Part shown: in pieces, positions 1 through 10,989 of the stretch | How positions within the stretch are numbered: position 1 is the stretch's first letter | Layout of the letters: each line of letters starts with the position of its first letter | Source: Meandrina meandrites | Taxonomy: Eukaryota; Cnidaria; Anthozoa; Scleractinia; Meandrinidae | Reading direction: 5' to 3' | DNA: 64,000 nt | Assembly (NCBI GenBank): GCA_963693305.1 | Contig: OY855908.1 | Span: forward strand, 20,824,493 to 20,888,492 | Position numbers and translations under genes: made by a program | The notes under the pieces: model-generated | What the model saw: only the letters and a program-made list of their open reading frames with translations | Told to the model about the DNA's origin: nothing | The model's database searches: none

Positions 1-1
1 T

Positions 2-163
2 TCCCTACCAAGTCATGGCCAACTGGCTTGTACCTCACTGCCGGTGTGTTCACTGCACCCCGCACATCCCATTTATTCTACAGCTGCAGTATATACCACA
101 GCCCATATGGACAAACCAGTAATGAACACTCCTGAAGTCACACCTGATTACTCTGAGTATTAA
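2..163 (+). pseudogene. C-terminal end of an LTR-retrotransposon ORF (partial)
   Basis: An open frame runs from the window edge to a TAA at 161-163 (53 codons), ending in the residues VTPDYSEY. It has no recognisable domain. It lies about 230 bp upstream of a polypurine tract and a short LTR, which is where the tail of a Ty3/gypsy-type polyprotein would be expected. The upstream part lies outside the window, so the assignment rests on position only. Confidence 0.35.
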
Positions 164-399
164 CCATGGACAAGCAGACCTGTTGCTCGCCTTCTGTGAT
201 TACTCATAAGCGAAATTTGTGTTGGATTCTCCCTCTAGTTACAAACTGTTAAAGACAAAACCTGCGGATAATGGAACTGCCACAATAAGTATTCAGTTTG
301 ACACATGATGAGAACTGACGCTCCCTCATAACCATTGTTCTTTTTGGTTTTGTATTTCCTGTTATAATGTCGGGACGACATTTCTGTTGGAGGGGAGTG

Positions 400-570
400 T
401 GTTACAAGTAGAACGTGAGGGACTGGGCCCAGCCCCAGGTTACATATTATTATGGGATCGGAAAATCCCACACGTGGGCGAACATAAAAACGAAGCAAGG
501 ATCGATGAGAAGACGTGTTGTCATTGTAGTTTTGTAGTAGTTCCTGTGCGAGATTGAGTAGAGTGTAACA
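400..570 (+). mobile_element. 3' LTR of an LTR retrotransposon with preceding polypurine tract
   Basis: The segment begins TGTTAC and ends GTAACA (171 bp), the TG...CA inverted termini expected of an LTR. The purine-rich tract GGAGGGGAGTG at 389-399 abuts the 5' end, as a plus-strand priming tract does. A TATA-like ACATAAAAA lies near 484. Its position after a polypurine tract makes it a 3' LTR rather than a solo LTR. I see no reverse transcriptase because the element runs off the left edge. Confidence 0.6.
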
Positions 571-1128
571 TATTCAGTCGCCATGAGCTGTGAAAATCTT
601 GAAAACTTCCACTCCCGCTACGGTTTAAATATTGTGAATGAAATCGGACGTTGCCGACGGGAGCTTTTGAAGTGAATTTATAGTCGCTGTTCATAATACT
701 TTGGACGTGATCTCAGTGAACAAACAAACACACTGCTCCGTGAGAAACCAGTATCTTCTACAATCAATCAATCGACATACCCGCTTGTGACTACAAACTC
801 GATCGAAATAAATCGATTTGTAGAAAGCACGGTTTCCGCAGTTTCTACAATAAATCCAAACGTACGTGCCCTTACTTACTTTGAGAGAGCATAAATTGCT
901 AAATTACCATGTACCATGGCTAATCAGCAAAATGGCTCAGCTATCGGTGTTTATAATTACCTTTTCTGCTTTTCTTGACATGTAACTAAACGTGATCGAA
1001 GCAGAAAAAATTTACCGTTTAGTGAACAAAATCGTACGTTGCCAGCGATGGTTAGAAAAATTATCGGGCATACCTTAGGTGAAATCTCAAATCGACGAGA
1101 GCTTTCGATAGATTTTACCGCACCACAT
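571..1128. other. Unassigned non-coding stretch
   Basis: AT-rich sequence with no ORF, inverted repeat or RNA gene that I could recognise. Confidence 0.5.
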
Positions 1129-1177
1129 CGAACTCATGGAACTCATCGAACGCATCGAACACATCGAACGCATCAAA
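1129..1177. repeat. 9-bp tandem repeat (CATCGAACN type)
   Basis: About five imperfect copies of a 9-bp unit of the form CATCGAACG/A/T. The unit preserves a reading frame and gives a THRTHRTHR-like artefact peptide. The ATCGAA core is also the theme of the repeat at 12.5 kb. Confidence 0.6.
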
Positions 1178-1840
1178 ACGATCAAGCCGAATTTACGACG
1201 CGGTTCATCCCGCGTAAAAAACTGTTTATAACAAAAACTTAGTACTTAATTACAAAAATTAACAAAATTTAAAAATACAGAAAGTTCGTCTGTTTTGATG
1301 TTATCTGACAGGCTTTTTATTCAAATTGAATTTGCTCTAATATCTTTGAGGCCTGTCTAAGTTTTTGTTTAAAAAGCTGTAGGGAGGAAGCATCCTTGAT
1401 GGCTTTAGGTATAAATTCCAAACTATGGGACCTCTGAACCTTACACAATTTCTGCCAAGGTTACTATTGAACCGTATGTGCGAGATTCCAAACTTGATTC
1501 CATTGTAGTAAAAAATATAACTACCATGTTTAAAAAAAAACTTAGGTCCTTTCAGAATTACTTGAATTACTCAGACTGACTCAAACTCTCAAACTTTACA
1601 TTATTCGCTTTTCAAATGACGATCGTCTGCTCGATCGCAAAGCCGTCAAAAAAATTATTACGTCACAAAATTCAAAGCTCGTTCCATCCCTTCCGTTCCA
1701 GTGCGCGGTCACAGTTTTTGCTATAGTTCAGGCACAGAAAGCAAAATTTCCTAAGTTTACTTGATAATGGGTTCTTTTAACGTTTGGTTGCTTAAAATCG
1801 CAAAAGAAAGAATGTCTTTTATAGAACGATAGTATATTGT
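1178..1840. other. Unassigned non-coding stretch
   Basis: AT-rich; no feature recognised. Confidence 0.5.
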
Positions 1841-2010
1841 AGCCCAGGGGGGGGAGGGGGGGGGACTCCGGCTTGGAAATGACGGGGATGATCGAAGGAC
1901 TTTTTTTGGGTTTGAAATTTTTGATTCCGGGATTTTTTTGGGTAGCAAAGTTTGGCAAGTATTTTTTTGGGTGACTTGATTTAAATAGGGGATTTTTTGG
2001 GGTATTAAAA
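1841..2010. repeat. Low-complexity repeat with GATTTTTTTGGG units (copy 1)
   Basis: A long G run is followed by ACTCCGGCTTGGAAATGACG and then four to five spaced copies of GATTTTTTTGGG(T). A related block at about 11.9-12.06 kb carries the same unique piece in the opposite orientation, with CAAGCCGGAGT and CCCCGTCATTT. This is therefore a dispersed repeat family and not chance low complexity. Confidence 0.5.
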
Positions 2011-2339
2011 ACGAACTAAAGTGCCTTGGCGCGGCCTTGGCGTATTTATGCGAATAAAGTACCAACAAACGTGTTTCAGTGCTGTTGTTTAATAGTTAAC
2101 CGATGGTGTCGCTTTACAATGCATGTGTCGGACCCGGGGTGTCAGAGATGTACGTGGTATTTTAATCAAAGGCCCTTTGGGCTGTCTCGTGTCAGTCAAA
2201 AAGAGATTAAAATTTACTTTACTAAATAGTTATTATAAAAGTAAATGTTTTGCTAGGCCGCAAAAAGCTTGTATGTTATTTACGCTTGCAATATTTACAG
2301 GGAGTTCATTAAAGACTTTCGCGCCACCAAAAAAGTAGG

Positions 2340-3000
2340 TGTTCTTAGAAAATTTACCATATCCGGGGATAGGGAAAGCAGAGACGGGGGAACATTTTGC
2401 TGGGATAATATTTAGTCTTCTTTTTCCATACGCGGGAAAACAAAATGACAGAACACATAGAGGGGGACATTGGGGTTTGCGGTATTGCGGTATTGGCCAA
2501 TTTTTCATGCGGTATTTCGGTAATTTTAATCTTGAATTGCGGTATTGCGGTATTCTCCAAGCCTGCGGGACGCGTTTTCGTGGCGTTTTGGTCGACGATA
2601 GTTGGTATAAAAAACGTATCCTTCACATTTTCCGACCATTTTTAGCCGTTTCTGGTCGTTTCGGAAGCAACCTGAAACAGCCTTATTTTATCGCACATTT
2701 TAATGAACAATTTGACTGTTTTATCGACCAGTTAAAAGCCTTGTTATTGTTTCCTCGGTCCCACCGCTCGTTATTGCCTCTAATTTTGCCCTCGCGTCAA
2801 CGAATTCGCCAGCTATACAGGCTTACTATGAAACTGCGGTATTTTCCGGATTTTGTTTTGCGGTATTGCGGTATTTGCCGATTTTTTTTTTGCGGTAATG
2901 CGGTGTTTAGCAACCCCCAATGTCCCCCTCCACATATTATTTATGGTTTTTACCAAAAAAATGTCCGACCTCTCTTCTTCCGACGCAAACTGAACGCAAG
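2340..3000. repeat. Dispersed repeat A, interrupted by a MITE
   Basis: The pieces 2340-2459 and 2931-3000 together match an uninterrupted relative at about 3880-4060. Shared blocks are GGGGGAACATTTTGCT, a TTTAGTCTT...CATA block, GGGAAAACAAAATGA and CACATATTATTTATG followed by TTTACCAAAAAAA. The interruption at 2460-2930 is a transposon with its target duplication. Confidence 0.7.
2460..2930. mobile_element. 471-bp non-autonomous DNA transposon, 16-bp perfect TIRs
   Basis: The ends are GAGGGGGACATTGGGG (2460-2475) and its exact reverse complement (2915-2930). CACATA occurs directly outside both ends (2454-2459 and 2931-2936). The related uninterrupted repeat near 4015 has a single CACATA, so it is a natural empty site. 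Inside, GCGGTATT recurs in near-tandem copies close to both ends, like transposase-binding subterminal repeats. No coding region. The 6-bp target duplication does not by itself identify the superfamily. Confidence 0.85.
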
Positions 3001-3879
3001 AGGAATTGAGCGTTACTCGAAGCACTCGTCCCCCACTTCACCTCCTTGTGCCGACGTTTTGCGCTGTTTTCCATTTCTTTTGTTATTTATTGCCCGTTTT
3101 TAACGATCAAAAAACAATATCAGAAAATAGAGTATTTCATACATGTTTCTTGTGACGAAAACGCTGAAAATAGAAATGCCGATATGTTTGTAACGAACGT
3201 TTTACACATACCCAGGCAAATAGCATTCCCAAGGTAAATAACACCGAGGTAAACTCACAGCGGGAATACGTTACCGAGGCGTTTGCGGTCACACACTTAC
3301 CACTTTACCAAGGTCAATTTTTCATACTGTTTTCGGCGCGAAATGCGAAAATGGGTAATTCGAGGGTGCTTGCTTAGCATCATCTCGCTTTTATTATTTA
3401 TACTCTTTCGACAGTCCTCTACTGCTTTGTTATGTCAGTATTTCAGACAGCGAAGAAATAGAAGGCGAAGACTCCGTTTATATAAATCTCTTTGTTGGAT
3501 TTTTCTAAACCTTGAGATGAAATCGAAATACACATAAGAAAACGCACTATAGATCTTCCTTGACTAGTGTTGTATTTAAACGCCAAATTTCCAAAAAAAC
3601 ATAGCATTTACTTACAAATCAGCAAGCCATCAAGCCATGATTCTAAGAAAAACAACGTTTTTGCTGCCTTGAACACGCAAATTTGACTTCAGGAAATCTA
3701 AACCTCACGCCATCATATTTAATTTCAAATTTCTCTGTTTATTTTATTTGCTTATCTTTGAGGTTTACCTCGCGATTGGTCATTTTATCTTGGGGTACTT
3801 GGAAAACCTACCTATTTGCCTCGGTAACTTTCATGGGCGATTCTTTGTTCTTTTTCACACCGCCATAAATTTACCTTGG
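3001..3879. other. Unassigned non-coding stretch
   Basis: No coding or repeat structure recognised apart from scattered GAGGTAA-type words near 3230-3280. Confidence 0.45.
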
Positions 3880-4060
3880 GGGAACATTTTGCTGAGATAA
3901 TTTTTAGTCTTTTTTTTCATAAGCGGGAAATAAAAATGGCGAACAGGCCATGAAAATGACAAAACACCCGGGAAAACAAAATTACAAAGCACGCGGAAAA
4001 ACAAAATGAAAGAGCACATATTATTTATGATATTTACCAAAAAAACGTCCTCTCTATTTG
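3880..4060. repeat. Dispersed repeat A, uninterrupted copy (empty site)
   Basis: Colinear with 2340-2459 plus 2931-3000, but lacking the 471-bp insert. It carries a single CACATA at the position where the insert sits in the other copy. Short internal duplications of a GGGAAAACAAAAT-type unit occur around 3960-4015. Confidence 0.65.
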
Positions 4061-4409
4061 TGAGTTTCCCGAGGTAAAGAGTCCTGTTACCATGTTAAAA
4101 GGACGATGTGTAACTGCAACTGTGTAAATTTGACACACTACACTATTAACCTATTCCGTACTTGAAGCCCTACACCGCTACACAGATCAAGCAATTTGTT
4201 CCAGTCAAATTTTGTTAATTACATTTTATGCAGTTACGAAAAAACTTTCCGTAAAGATTCTCGCATCGCGACTGCATAAAAACACAAAATCCCGCTCCGG
4301 CTCTTTCTTGAAATTCCCGCTTACCGCTCCTGTTTTCAGCTCCCATCCCGGCCGAATAATATCACCACATCTTCTTATCTGGGTTACTTAGCGTGAGGTC
4401 TGTCTTTGA

Positions 4410-4640
4410 CCTTGTTAAAGGGGAACTCTTGGGAAATTTACTCCGATTTTTTTATTTTTTCTATAAGTTGTTTATAGCAACAGGAATCTTTAGAAGGTAA
4501 AATTTTAAAGATATCGGCCAAAATGAATTTACTACGAATTTTCTTTTACGCCAATTTGGCGGCCATTTTGAAAACGTTCGGATTTTGGTACATCACGTGA
4601 TGCTACGTCACAGGTGTGGAAGGCAGATTTGCTTTTGTTT
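4410..4640. repeat. Dispersed repeat B, forward copy
   Basis: The outer parts resemble the reverse complement of about 8367-8590: AAAGG(G)GAACTCTTGG at one end and TACGTCACAGGTGTGGAA at the other. The interior is more diverged. Probably an old MITE family; the boundaries are approximate. Confidence 0.4.
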
Positions 4641-5340
4641 CTGATAAGAGGAAAACACGCCAACCTGCTCTTCATAAATGAGAATGACAAGGAGAGAAAG
4701 ACCCTATGCTGTTCAATGATGTCCAAGATAAAAAAAGGTAGTGCTTCAGTGCTTAAATATGAAAGGAAATAAACTTAAAAAGAGTAAATCATGTGTTTGT
4801 GAAACGAAACAAATCCGTCAGATTGATCGGCCTTCTAAGGTCAGCAAATGTACATAGCTGTATAATACGATGCATCCTCTCTTGCACCATATCGTGATAA
4901 AGATGCCTTTTGTCTGGAGTAGATGGTAGATTGAAAAGGGTCTGCGAGTGCTGACTCCCATAATTTGTCAGAAATCTCTTCATTTATGAGCAGGAATACT
5001 GAGTCTCTATATGTCCTATATGTAAGCGAAATCCACGCGCGTTCGGAAACAGACCGATATATTTTGATTCTGTTGTTGAGAAATTTGTAGCCACCCTCAG
5101 ATTTCTCCCGCTGTTAATTGGCAAAATAGAAAGCAATTCTCACCAGCAAATGTAGTGTTTCTTTGAAGTATATGCCTTCGGAAGGCGCGCGTGATTTGCG
5201 TGCAGGTCAGTACTGCACAATAAGAAGCCACTACCCCGCGCGCTAGCAGAGGCGCTCTCGCGGAATATAAAATTATACGAAGAAATGGGGAATCAATATA
5301 AAACAATACCCGGATGACTAAGAGAAGAAGTGATGCGTGA
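4641..5340. other. Unassigned non-coding stretch
   Basis: No feature recognised. Confidence 0.45.
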
Positions 5341-5554
5341 AGTACTGAGGCCCTGCCAGGTGGTGTCCCAGGTCGCTTGTCGGAATTTTAAAATGTCTCG
5401 TGTCGGCGTTTTGTCAAGGCTACACAACGCTGTCGGAAATTTAGCGACATACATTTGGCTTCGTCAGTCGTTTGTCGCTATTTCGTTTGAGCGCTGTCGC
5501 TTCTTTTTGGCCCATGTCGCTTGTCGGAATTTACCCTGGCAGGGCCTCAGTACT
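5341..5554. mobile_element. 214-bp MITE with 20-bp perfect TIRs
   Basis: AGTACTGAGGCCCTGCCAGG at 5341-5360 is matched by its exact reverse complement at 5535-5554. If the TA inside each end is a duplicated target, the element would be of TA-inserting (mariner-like) type, but this is not proven. GTCGCTTGTCGGAATTT occurs twice in direct orientation inside it (about 5371 and 5516). Confidence 0.75.
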
Positions 5555-6658
5555 TATTCTGTGATTCCTTTTGTTGTAAATTAGGCAACCTGAGGTGTAG
5601 CATGAAACCCGGGTATGAAAGCGTGTCACGCTCTTTCCCTTCACCCTCCCTAGCCTGACCACGAAACAGTTTCGTGTGCAGATTCGAGCAGATGTCAGTT
5701 GACGAGATAACTAAAGGAAAACATGCCAAAAGTTGTAAGACACGAAGAGCGCAACGACCATTTCAAATGCAAACCATGAATTAAAACGCAAGCAAACGCG
5801 AAAGTAACAAGGAGCCAAACACAGCACAATTTTCGATTTTCGTGGGGGTGCTTTTCGCAAAAAGATAAGAAATTGCAAAATAAAAACATGACAACTTTAT
5901 TATACCGATAAATATAAAATCACGCACTGCAGGGTCGTGTAATAGTCCCAGTGGCAGTAATCAGTTTACAAAATCATTCCACAGTTTTACGCATACAAGC
6001 ACGAACAACCTTGAACAAAGTTTCCTCGAGGCAAGTTGTTTCAACTACAGAAAGCGCAAACTCCCTTCTGCCAACAAAAGAAGTGAAGAGACCCAGCAGA
6101 GTTTTGTTCACATTTAACTGCAAGCCTGAGTATGTTCTAGATAAAATCTGCCGCAGAATTTCGGATAGTCTAGTTTCGGTAGCTGGCATTTCGCCGGCAG
6201 AATTCTTCGTTTTCGAGCAGAATTTAGAAAAATCAGAAACACAAAGGAGACAAAGAATTTAACTTGCGTTTCTGTATTTGCAAGGTTTCAAACGCACAAG
6301 ATAGATAGTGTACATTAGGCTGAAGCTCAAAACCTATTGTGATAAACATGAGCAAAAATATTTGAAGGCCGAATATAAACAAATGCAGCAAACAGTTTGG
6401 TTGTATAAACGCATGTTTAATTAAGCTTCTCGCGTACATGCAAATAATAACAAGGCTTTTCAGGTTTGACTTAGCTCACAAACAACTGGCCGAGGTAATA
6501 GAGAAAGAAACTGTACATTTAGGACTTCAATTCACTCACCATTCGTCGCCGTAGGCGGTGAGGAGGTTCGATATTTTACTCTCTTTCTCTGTCTCGCTGT
6601 TTTTCCCTGGAGGCTCAAAACGCCAGGGTTGAAATACCATAGAAGGTTCTAAAACTCA
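5555..6658. other. Unassigned non-coding stretch
   Basis: No convincing exon, repeat boundary or RNA gene recognised. Confidence 0.45.
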
Positions 6659-7848
6659 GTGGAGTCGCTAGCAGAAGTTGAGCTCTCACTGCAAGAATTT
6701 GAGTCTGCTATGTTCGTGACTTGTTGCGGTTCCACACCCAAAAAAGGAAGCCCAGCAGACGTTTCAAATTATAGGCCAATATCACTATTAAGTATCCCCA
6801 GCAAGCTACTTGAAAGTCAGATCTGCAGCATTATTTATACCCATCTGAACAGCTGTGGTACAAAAAGCTGCAAACAATGGGGGTTTAGCAAAGAACTATC
6901 AACTGAAGGAATGCTTATCTCAATGACTGAGAGATGGAAGACAGCAATTGGCAATGGTCTAACAGTTTGAGCAGTTTTTATTGATTTCCAAAAAGCTTTT
7001 GACACTGTTCCCCATTATATTTTATCACATAAATTACATGCTATTGGAATATCAGGATCCCTTCATGAATGGCTAATGAGCTATCTGACTGATAGACGCC
7101 AATTTACTGAAGTAAATAACTGTAGGTCTACCACTGATTATGTACGCTATGGAGTTCCTCAAGGCTCGCTTCTTGGCCCCAGGCTATACACCATATATGT
7201 TAATGATCTCCCTGACCACATTGATTCAGGAGATCTCTACATGTATGCAGACGACACTACAGTCTATTGTATTGGTCCAAATGTTGACCTGGTTATGTCA
7301 TCACTAAACAAAACAATGGAGCAAGTCCTCATGTGGAGTGTTAGAAATCAGCTAACTATCCACCCAATTAAAACTGAGGCAATGATAATACGAAAAACCT
7401 CTTTTGTTGGGCCTATACCTCCCCTCTACTTCAACACTGGCCATATTAACCTGGTTAACTATACCACTTGCCTTGGAGTTAAAATCCGATTGGCTGCCCA
7501 TCTCCTACCTCTATAAAAAAATCCGTACTGTTACTTGTGCACAAAGTATATTATGAAACAACGGTCCAATCAATATGTGAACTGTTTTCTAAAAGAGTAA
7601 CTTCTAGATCTTCTCGTGCTCCTTACCAATTTAACATCATTAGATTTAAATCAGAGACTGTCAGAAACACCCTACAATACAGAGGTCCTGTAATCTGGAA
7701 TTTTGTAAATAGATTAGTTAAAGTACCAGTTAATTCTTATTCTTTTAAACAAATTTTACGTAAACATGTTAACATTATAGACAATTTCTCATTTGCCAAG
7801 GGGGCAACAGTAGTCGCTAACAAAAAGGATGATTTTATATATTTTTAA
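6659..7848 (+). pseudogene. LINE reverse-transcriptase remnant (LINE-A)
   Basis: Reverse-transcriptase motifs appear in order: NYRPISLL near 6763, FIDFQKAFD at about 6980, GVPQGSLLGP at about 7150, and YADDTTVY at about 7245 with the catalytic aspartates intact. The frame is broken by a TGA at 6968-6970. After about 7516 it changes frame, and a stretch is missing before the typical LINE C-terminal block (YQFNIIRFKSETVRNTLQYRG, shortened here). The start is truncated and there is no endonuclease. This is a dead, 5'-truncated non-LTR retrotransposon; the family resembles the CR1/L2/jockey group, but the clade is not certain. Confidence 0.8.
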
Positions 7849-8033
7849 ATTTTAAATTTATTATTTGATGATGTATGTAAATTTCTTTTCTTAGTTAGTA
7901 TTAGTTAATTCTGACTTATTTGTATATACTAGTTCGAAATTTATTAATGTAACTTTTATAAATGTAATTTTTAGGATAGTAGGTCCACATCAGCCCTTTG
8001 GCTGCCTTTTACTCAACCTACTCATCAAATAAA

Positions 8034-8035
<2 letters not shown>
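7849..8035 (+). mobile_element. 3' UTR of LINE-A
   Basis: Non-coding AT-rich tail joining the LINE ORF to the tetranucleotide tract. It ends CAAATAAAATATG, where the microsatellite begins, as in LINEs with microsatellite 3' tails. Confidence 0.6.
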
Positions 8036-8064
<29 letters not shown>

Positions 8065-8200
8065 TGTATGTATGTATGTATGTATGTATGTATGTATGTA
8101 TGTATGTATGTATGTATGTATGTATGTATGTATGTATGTATGTATGTATGTATGTATGTATGTATGTATGTATGTATGTATGTATGTATGTATGTATGTA
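8036..8200. repeat. (TATG)n microsatellite
   Basis: About 41 perfect copies of TATG. It produces spurious repeated open frames on both strands (YVCM and YIHT). It sits exactly at the 3' tail of the LINE fragment, which probably seeded it. Confidence 0.97.
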
Positions 8201-8366
8201 GACTCGTTCCCAGTCGCTCCTGAGGCGGTTTTGACTAGAACGCATTGCATCAAGGGAAGGCCGCACGAAAATCGCCCTTCCCAGCCTGCCCCGCAACCTT
8301 CACATCATTTCTCCCCAGTTTTTCATCGCCTTTGAAGAACAAATAAGTAGGGACTGGGAACGAGTC
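8201..8366. mobile_element. Short MITE with 15-bp TIRs
   Basis: GACTCGTTCCCAGTC at 8201-8215 and its reverse complement at 8352-8366. The same GACTGGGAACGAGT word occurs at about 31239 and, degraded, at about 33487. The element abuts the microsatellite directly. Confidence 0.6.
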
Positions 8367-8719
8367 TGGTTCCACACCTGTGACGTATCACATCTCGTGA
8401 TCATAATCGAAGCATCCATGGCGAAATGTCACGTAAAATACGAAGTTTTACGTTAAAATTAACCGGTAAAAAAGCTTCTGAATTCAAATTTTTTGCTTCC
8501 TGTGTAATTTTGGAAACATTCGGAAGCTTTTACTGAAATATAGTTTTCTAGCCAAGAGTTGCCCTTTAACTTTTGAGATGTTTGTAAGATAAGTCAGGCT
8601 TAAGGCTTTTTTAGCCCCCTAACGCAGCTGACTTAAAATGATTTTATCTCGGTGTACTGATAAACATTTCTCGATGATCACCAATTCTATTAAAAATTGA
8701 ACTGTAACCAGGGTGTGAC
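8367..8719. repeat. Dispersed repeat B, inverted copy, plus unassigned tail
   Basis: About 8367-8590 resembles the reverse complement of 4410-4640 at its ends. The remaining 130 bp are unassigned. Confidence 0.35.
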
Positions 8720-10400
8720 ATATTAAAAGAGTAAAAAGCGTTCTCTGGTTAAAAAGGTTTAAGAAAATATAAGCTTTCGGCTATTCTACTATAGCCTTTA
8801 ACGAATATGAAGAATAGTAAGCGCGTGGTTGGAAATATATGCAGGGGAGGGTATGAAAAGATTAAAAACTAAAAATACAATAGAAGTGTGAAAAGCTAAA
8901 AAATGGACTAACGAACAAGTAAAGATTACAATAAAATAGAATAACAAGTAAAAATTACAATAAAATGGAATATTGTCTTGGTAATGGTTTAGAATTGTTA
9001 TCGGCGCCGACAGTTTTGGCAGTATGCCAAGATTCTAGAGTTCTTCGAACACGGTGATTGCCTTTGTCTATCACAGTAGCGCCCTCAAAGTCAATAGAAT
9101 GATTGTTATGCCAAGCATTATTATAAGCAGGTTCACGGTTGTGCTATGGGCAGCCCTGTAAGCCCTATTGTCGCTAATCTCTGCATGGAGGTTGTTGAAG
9201 AATTAGCCATCAATACTTCTACAGTTGCACCAAGGGTTTGGAAACGATATGTTGACGACAGCTTCTTCATCATTAAGAAAGACGCTGTCTCCTCCTTTCA
9301 TGACACCTTAAACTCCATTGATCCCAAAATCGTTTTTACTATCGAAGAAGAAAACAATGGCCAAATCTCTTTCTTGGACACCCTGGTTTCCAGGAAAAAT
9401 GGTGTTGCTGTCATCGACGTTTACCGGAAGCCGACACACACAGATAGATATCTGGATTTTTCTTCACATCATGAAATAAAACATAAAGTCAGTGCGGCGT
9501 CGACTCTCTTATTCCGCGCAGCCAACCTACCTAGCACCTGTGAAGGAAAAGCGCGCGAGACTAGTCACGTTACGGAAGCATTGACAGCCAATGGCTATCC
9601 ATCAACAGTTATTTCTAACATTTTAAAAAAGAAGTCAGCTCCAACAACTCCTCCACCAGAAGAATTAGTGTCCATGTTCTTCAAATGGGCCGATCCATCA
9701 GACACATCCCTGGGTTTCGCATGTCTTCCCTACATCCGCGGACTGTCTGAACCTCTTACCAGATTACTCCGCAAAAATGACATTCGTGTTGTAAGTAAAC
9801 CAGCTAAAACCTTGCAACAAGAATTTCCTTCTCCTAAGTTTAGGCAGCCTCTGGATCTCCAATGCAATGTTGTCTACAAAATTCCGTGCGCTGACTGCAG
9901 TTGGTGTTATGTAGGAGAAACTGGCAGATGTTTTAAAACCCGAAGAAAGGAACATCAGCGAAATCTTAAAAACTATACGAGAGGCTCGAACATTGCCAAC
10001 CATGCTTGGCATAACAATCATTCTATTGACTTTGAGGGCGCTACTGTGATAGACAAAGGCAATCACCGTGTTCGAAGAACTCTAGAATCTTGGCATACTG
10101 CCAAAACTGTCGGCGCCGATAACAATTCTAAACCATTACCAAGACAATATTCCATTTTATTGTAATTTTTACTTGTTATTCTATTTTATTGTAATCTTTA
10201 CTTGTTCGTTAGTCCATTTTTTAGCTTTTCACACTTCTATTGTATTTTTAGTTTTTAATCTTTTCACACCCTCCCCTGCATATATTTCCAACCACGCGCT
10301 TACTATTCTTCATATTCGTTAAAGGCTATAGTAGAATAGCCGAAAGCTTATATTTTCTTAAACCTTTTTAACCAGAGAACGCTTTTTACTCTTTTAATAT
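8720..10400 (+). mobile_element. Penelope-like element, 5'-truncated, flanked by an exact-length inverted tail
   Basis: 8720-9118 is the reverse complement of 10002-10400, both 399 bp. The repeat covers the end of the GIY-YIG coding region and the 3' non-coding tail. Coding sequence resumes at 9119, immediately after the inverted copy. Penelope-like elements are known for terminal repeats and inverted 5' tails; here the junction is sharp enough to place to the base. Confidence 0.85.
9119..10165 (+). CDS. Penelope-like reverse transcriptase/GIY-YIG endonuclease, N-terminally truncated
   Basis: The open frame runs from the inversion junction at 9119; the first Met codon is at 9146 and probably lies inside the original protein. 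It holds the end of the reverse transcriptase: HGCAMGSPVSPIVANLCME and the catalytic YVDD of WKRYVDDSFF. A linker follows, then a C-terminal GIY-YIG nuclease (VVYKIPCADC...CYVGETGR...RRKEH). Fingers and the first catalytic motifs are missing, so it cannot be an active enzyme as it stands. No stop or frameshift in 349 codons suggests fairly recent insertion. A related but distinct copy is fused into the Polinton at 42.8-43.6 kb. Confidence 0.85.
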   Translation, partial: YYKQVHGCAMGSPVSPIVANLCMEVVEELAINTSTVAPRVWKRYVDDSFFIIKKDAVSSFHDTLNSIDPKIVFTIEEENNGQISFLDTLVSRKNGVAVIDVYRKPTHTDRYLDFSSHHEIKHKVSAASTLLFRAANLPSTCEGKARETSHVTEALTANGYPSTVISNILKKKSAPTTPPPEELVSMFFKWADPSDTSLGFACLPYIRGLSEPLTRLLRKNDIRVVSKPAKTLQQEFPSPKFRQPLDLQCNVVYKIPCADCSWCYVGETGRCFKTRRKEHQRNLKNYTRGSNIANHAWHNNHSIDFEGATVIDKGNHRVRRTLESWHTAKTVGADNNSKPLPRQYSILL

Positions 10401-10423
10401 CACCAATTCTACTGGCAAGAAGC

Positions 10424-10983
10424 ATGCCATCGCCTCAGTCTTCAGTTGCAAGTGATGTCGAAGTACTTGCTACGGCAAACACAAAACGAAAAAACGTCGC
10501 GTTAAGTCTGCTGACAGGACTGAGAAAGAAACGCACGAACTTCTTGAAGCGTGGGCCCCCAAATTCAGTAAGCTGTGGGGAGGTTCACAAAGAAAAAAAT
10601 AAAAATCTGGAACGATATCTATCCTTCGTATAAAGAAAGGTGTCCAGAAAGCCAGAGAATGCTACAGCAGGTGAAGAAACGGCAGCCGAATCTAGAGTAC
10701 GAGTTCAAGCAGTTCAAGCAGCGATCTCGCTCGACTGGAGAAGATGGAATTCAGAAAATTAAAGAAGGCTTCCCCTATTTCAACATCCTGAGTAAAGAAA
10801 GGCGAGAAAGTACGACTCCAGACTGGCATGCAGAGTTCTTTTATTGAAATGTGTGAAAAGAGTATGGAACAGGACAACGCAAGATTTGAACGATCAGCTG
10901 AAATGTGCCGTGACGCCCAGAGCAGGCAAATGGAACAAACAAACGCCATAGTTGACATTTTTAAAGATTTAGAATCAAAATAA
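10424..10983 (+). pseudogene. Myb/SANT-like protein of a Harbinger-type transposon (frameshifted)
   Basis: Three overlapping frames together resemble the Myb/SANT-like accessory protein that accompanies PIF/Harbinger transposases. An N-terminal piece (10424-10633) is followed by IWNDIYPSYKER...QVKKRQPNLEYEFKQFK...FPYFNIL (10575-10847). The last piece has EMCEKSMEQDNARFERSAEM to a stop at 10981-10983 and looks like a helical C-terminal tail. At least two frame changes break it. Such proteins help the transposase enter the nucleus and bind the ends. It lies tail-to-tail with a transposase remnant on the other strand. Confidence 0.6.
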
Positions 10984-10989
10984 TTGTCT

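Noticed and set aside
2339..3103. 254-residue plus-strand frame
   Set aside because: It spans a MITE and both flanks of a dispersed repeat, so the frame is accidental.
7990..8335. Repeated YVCM/YIHT frames
   Set aside because: Six-frame artefact of the (TATG)n microsatellite.
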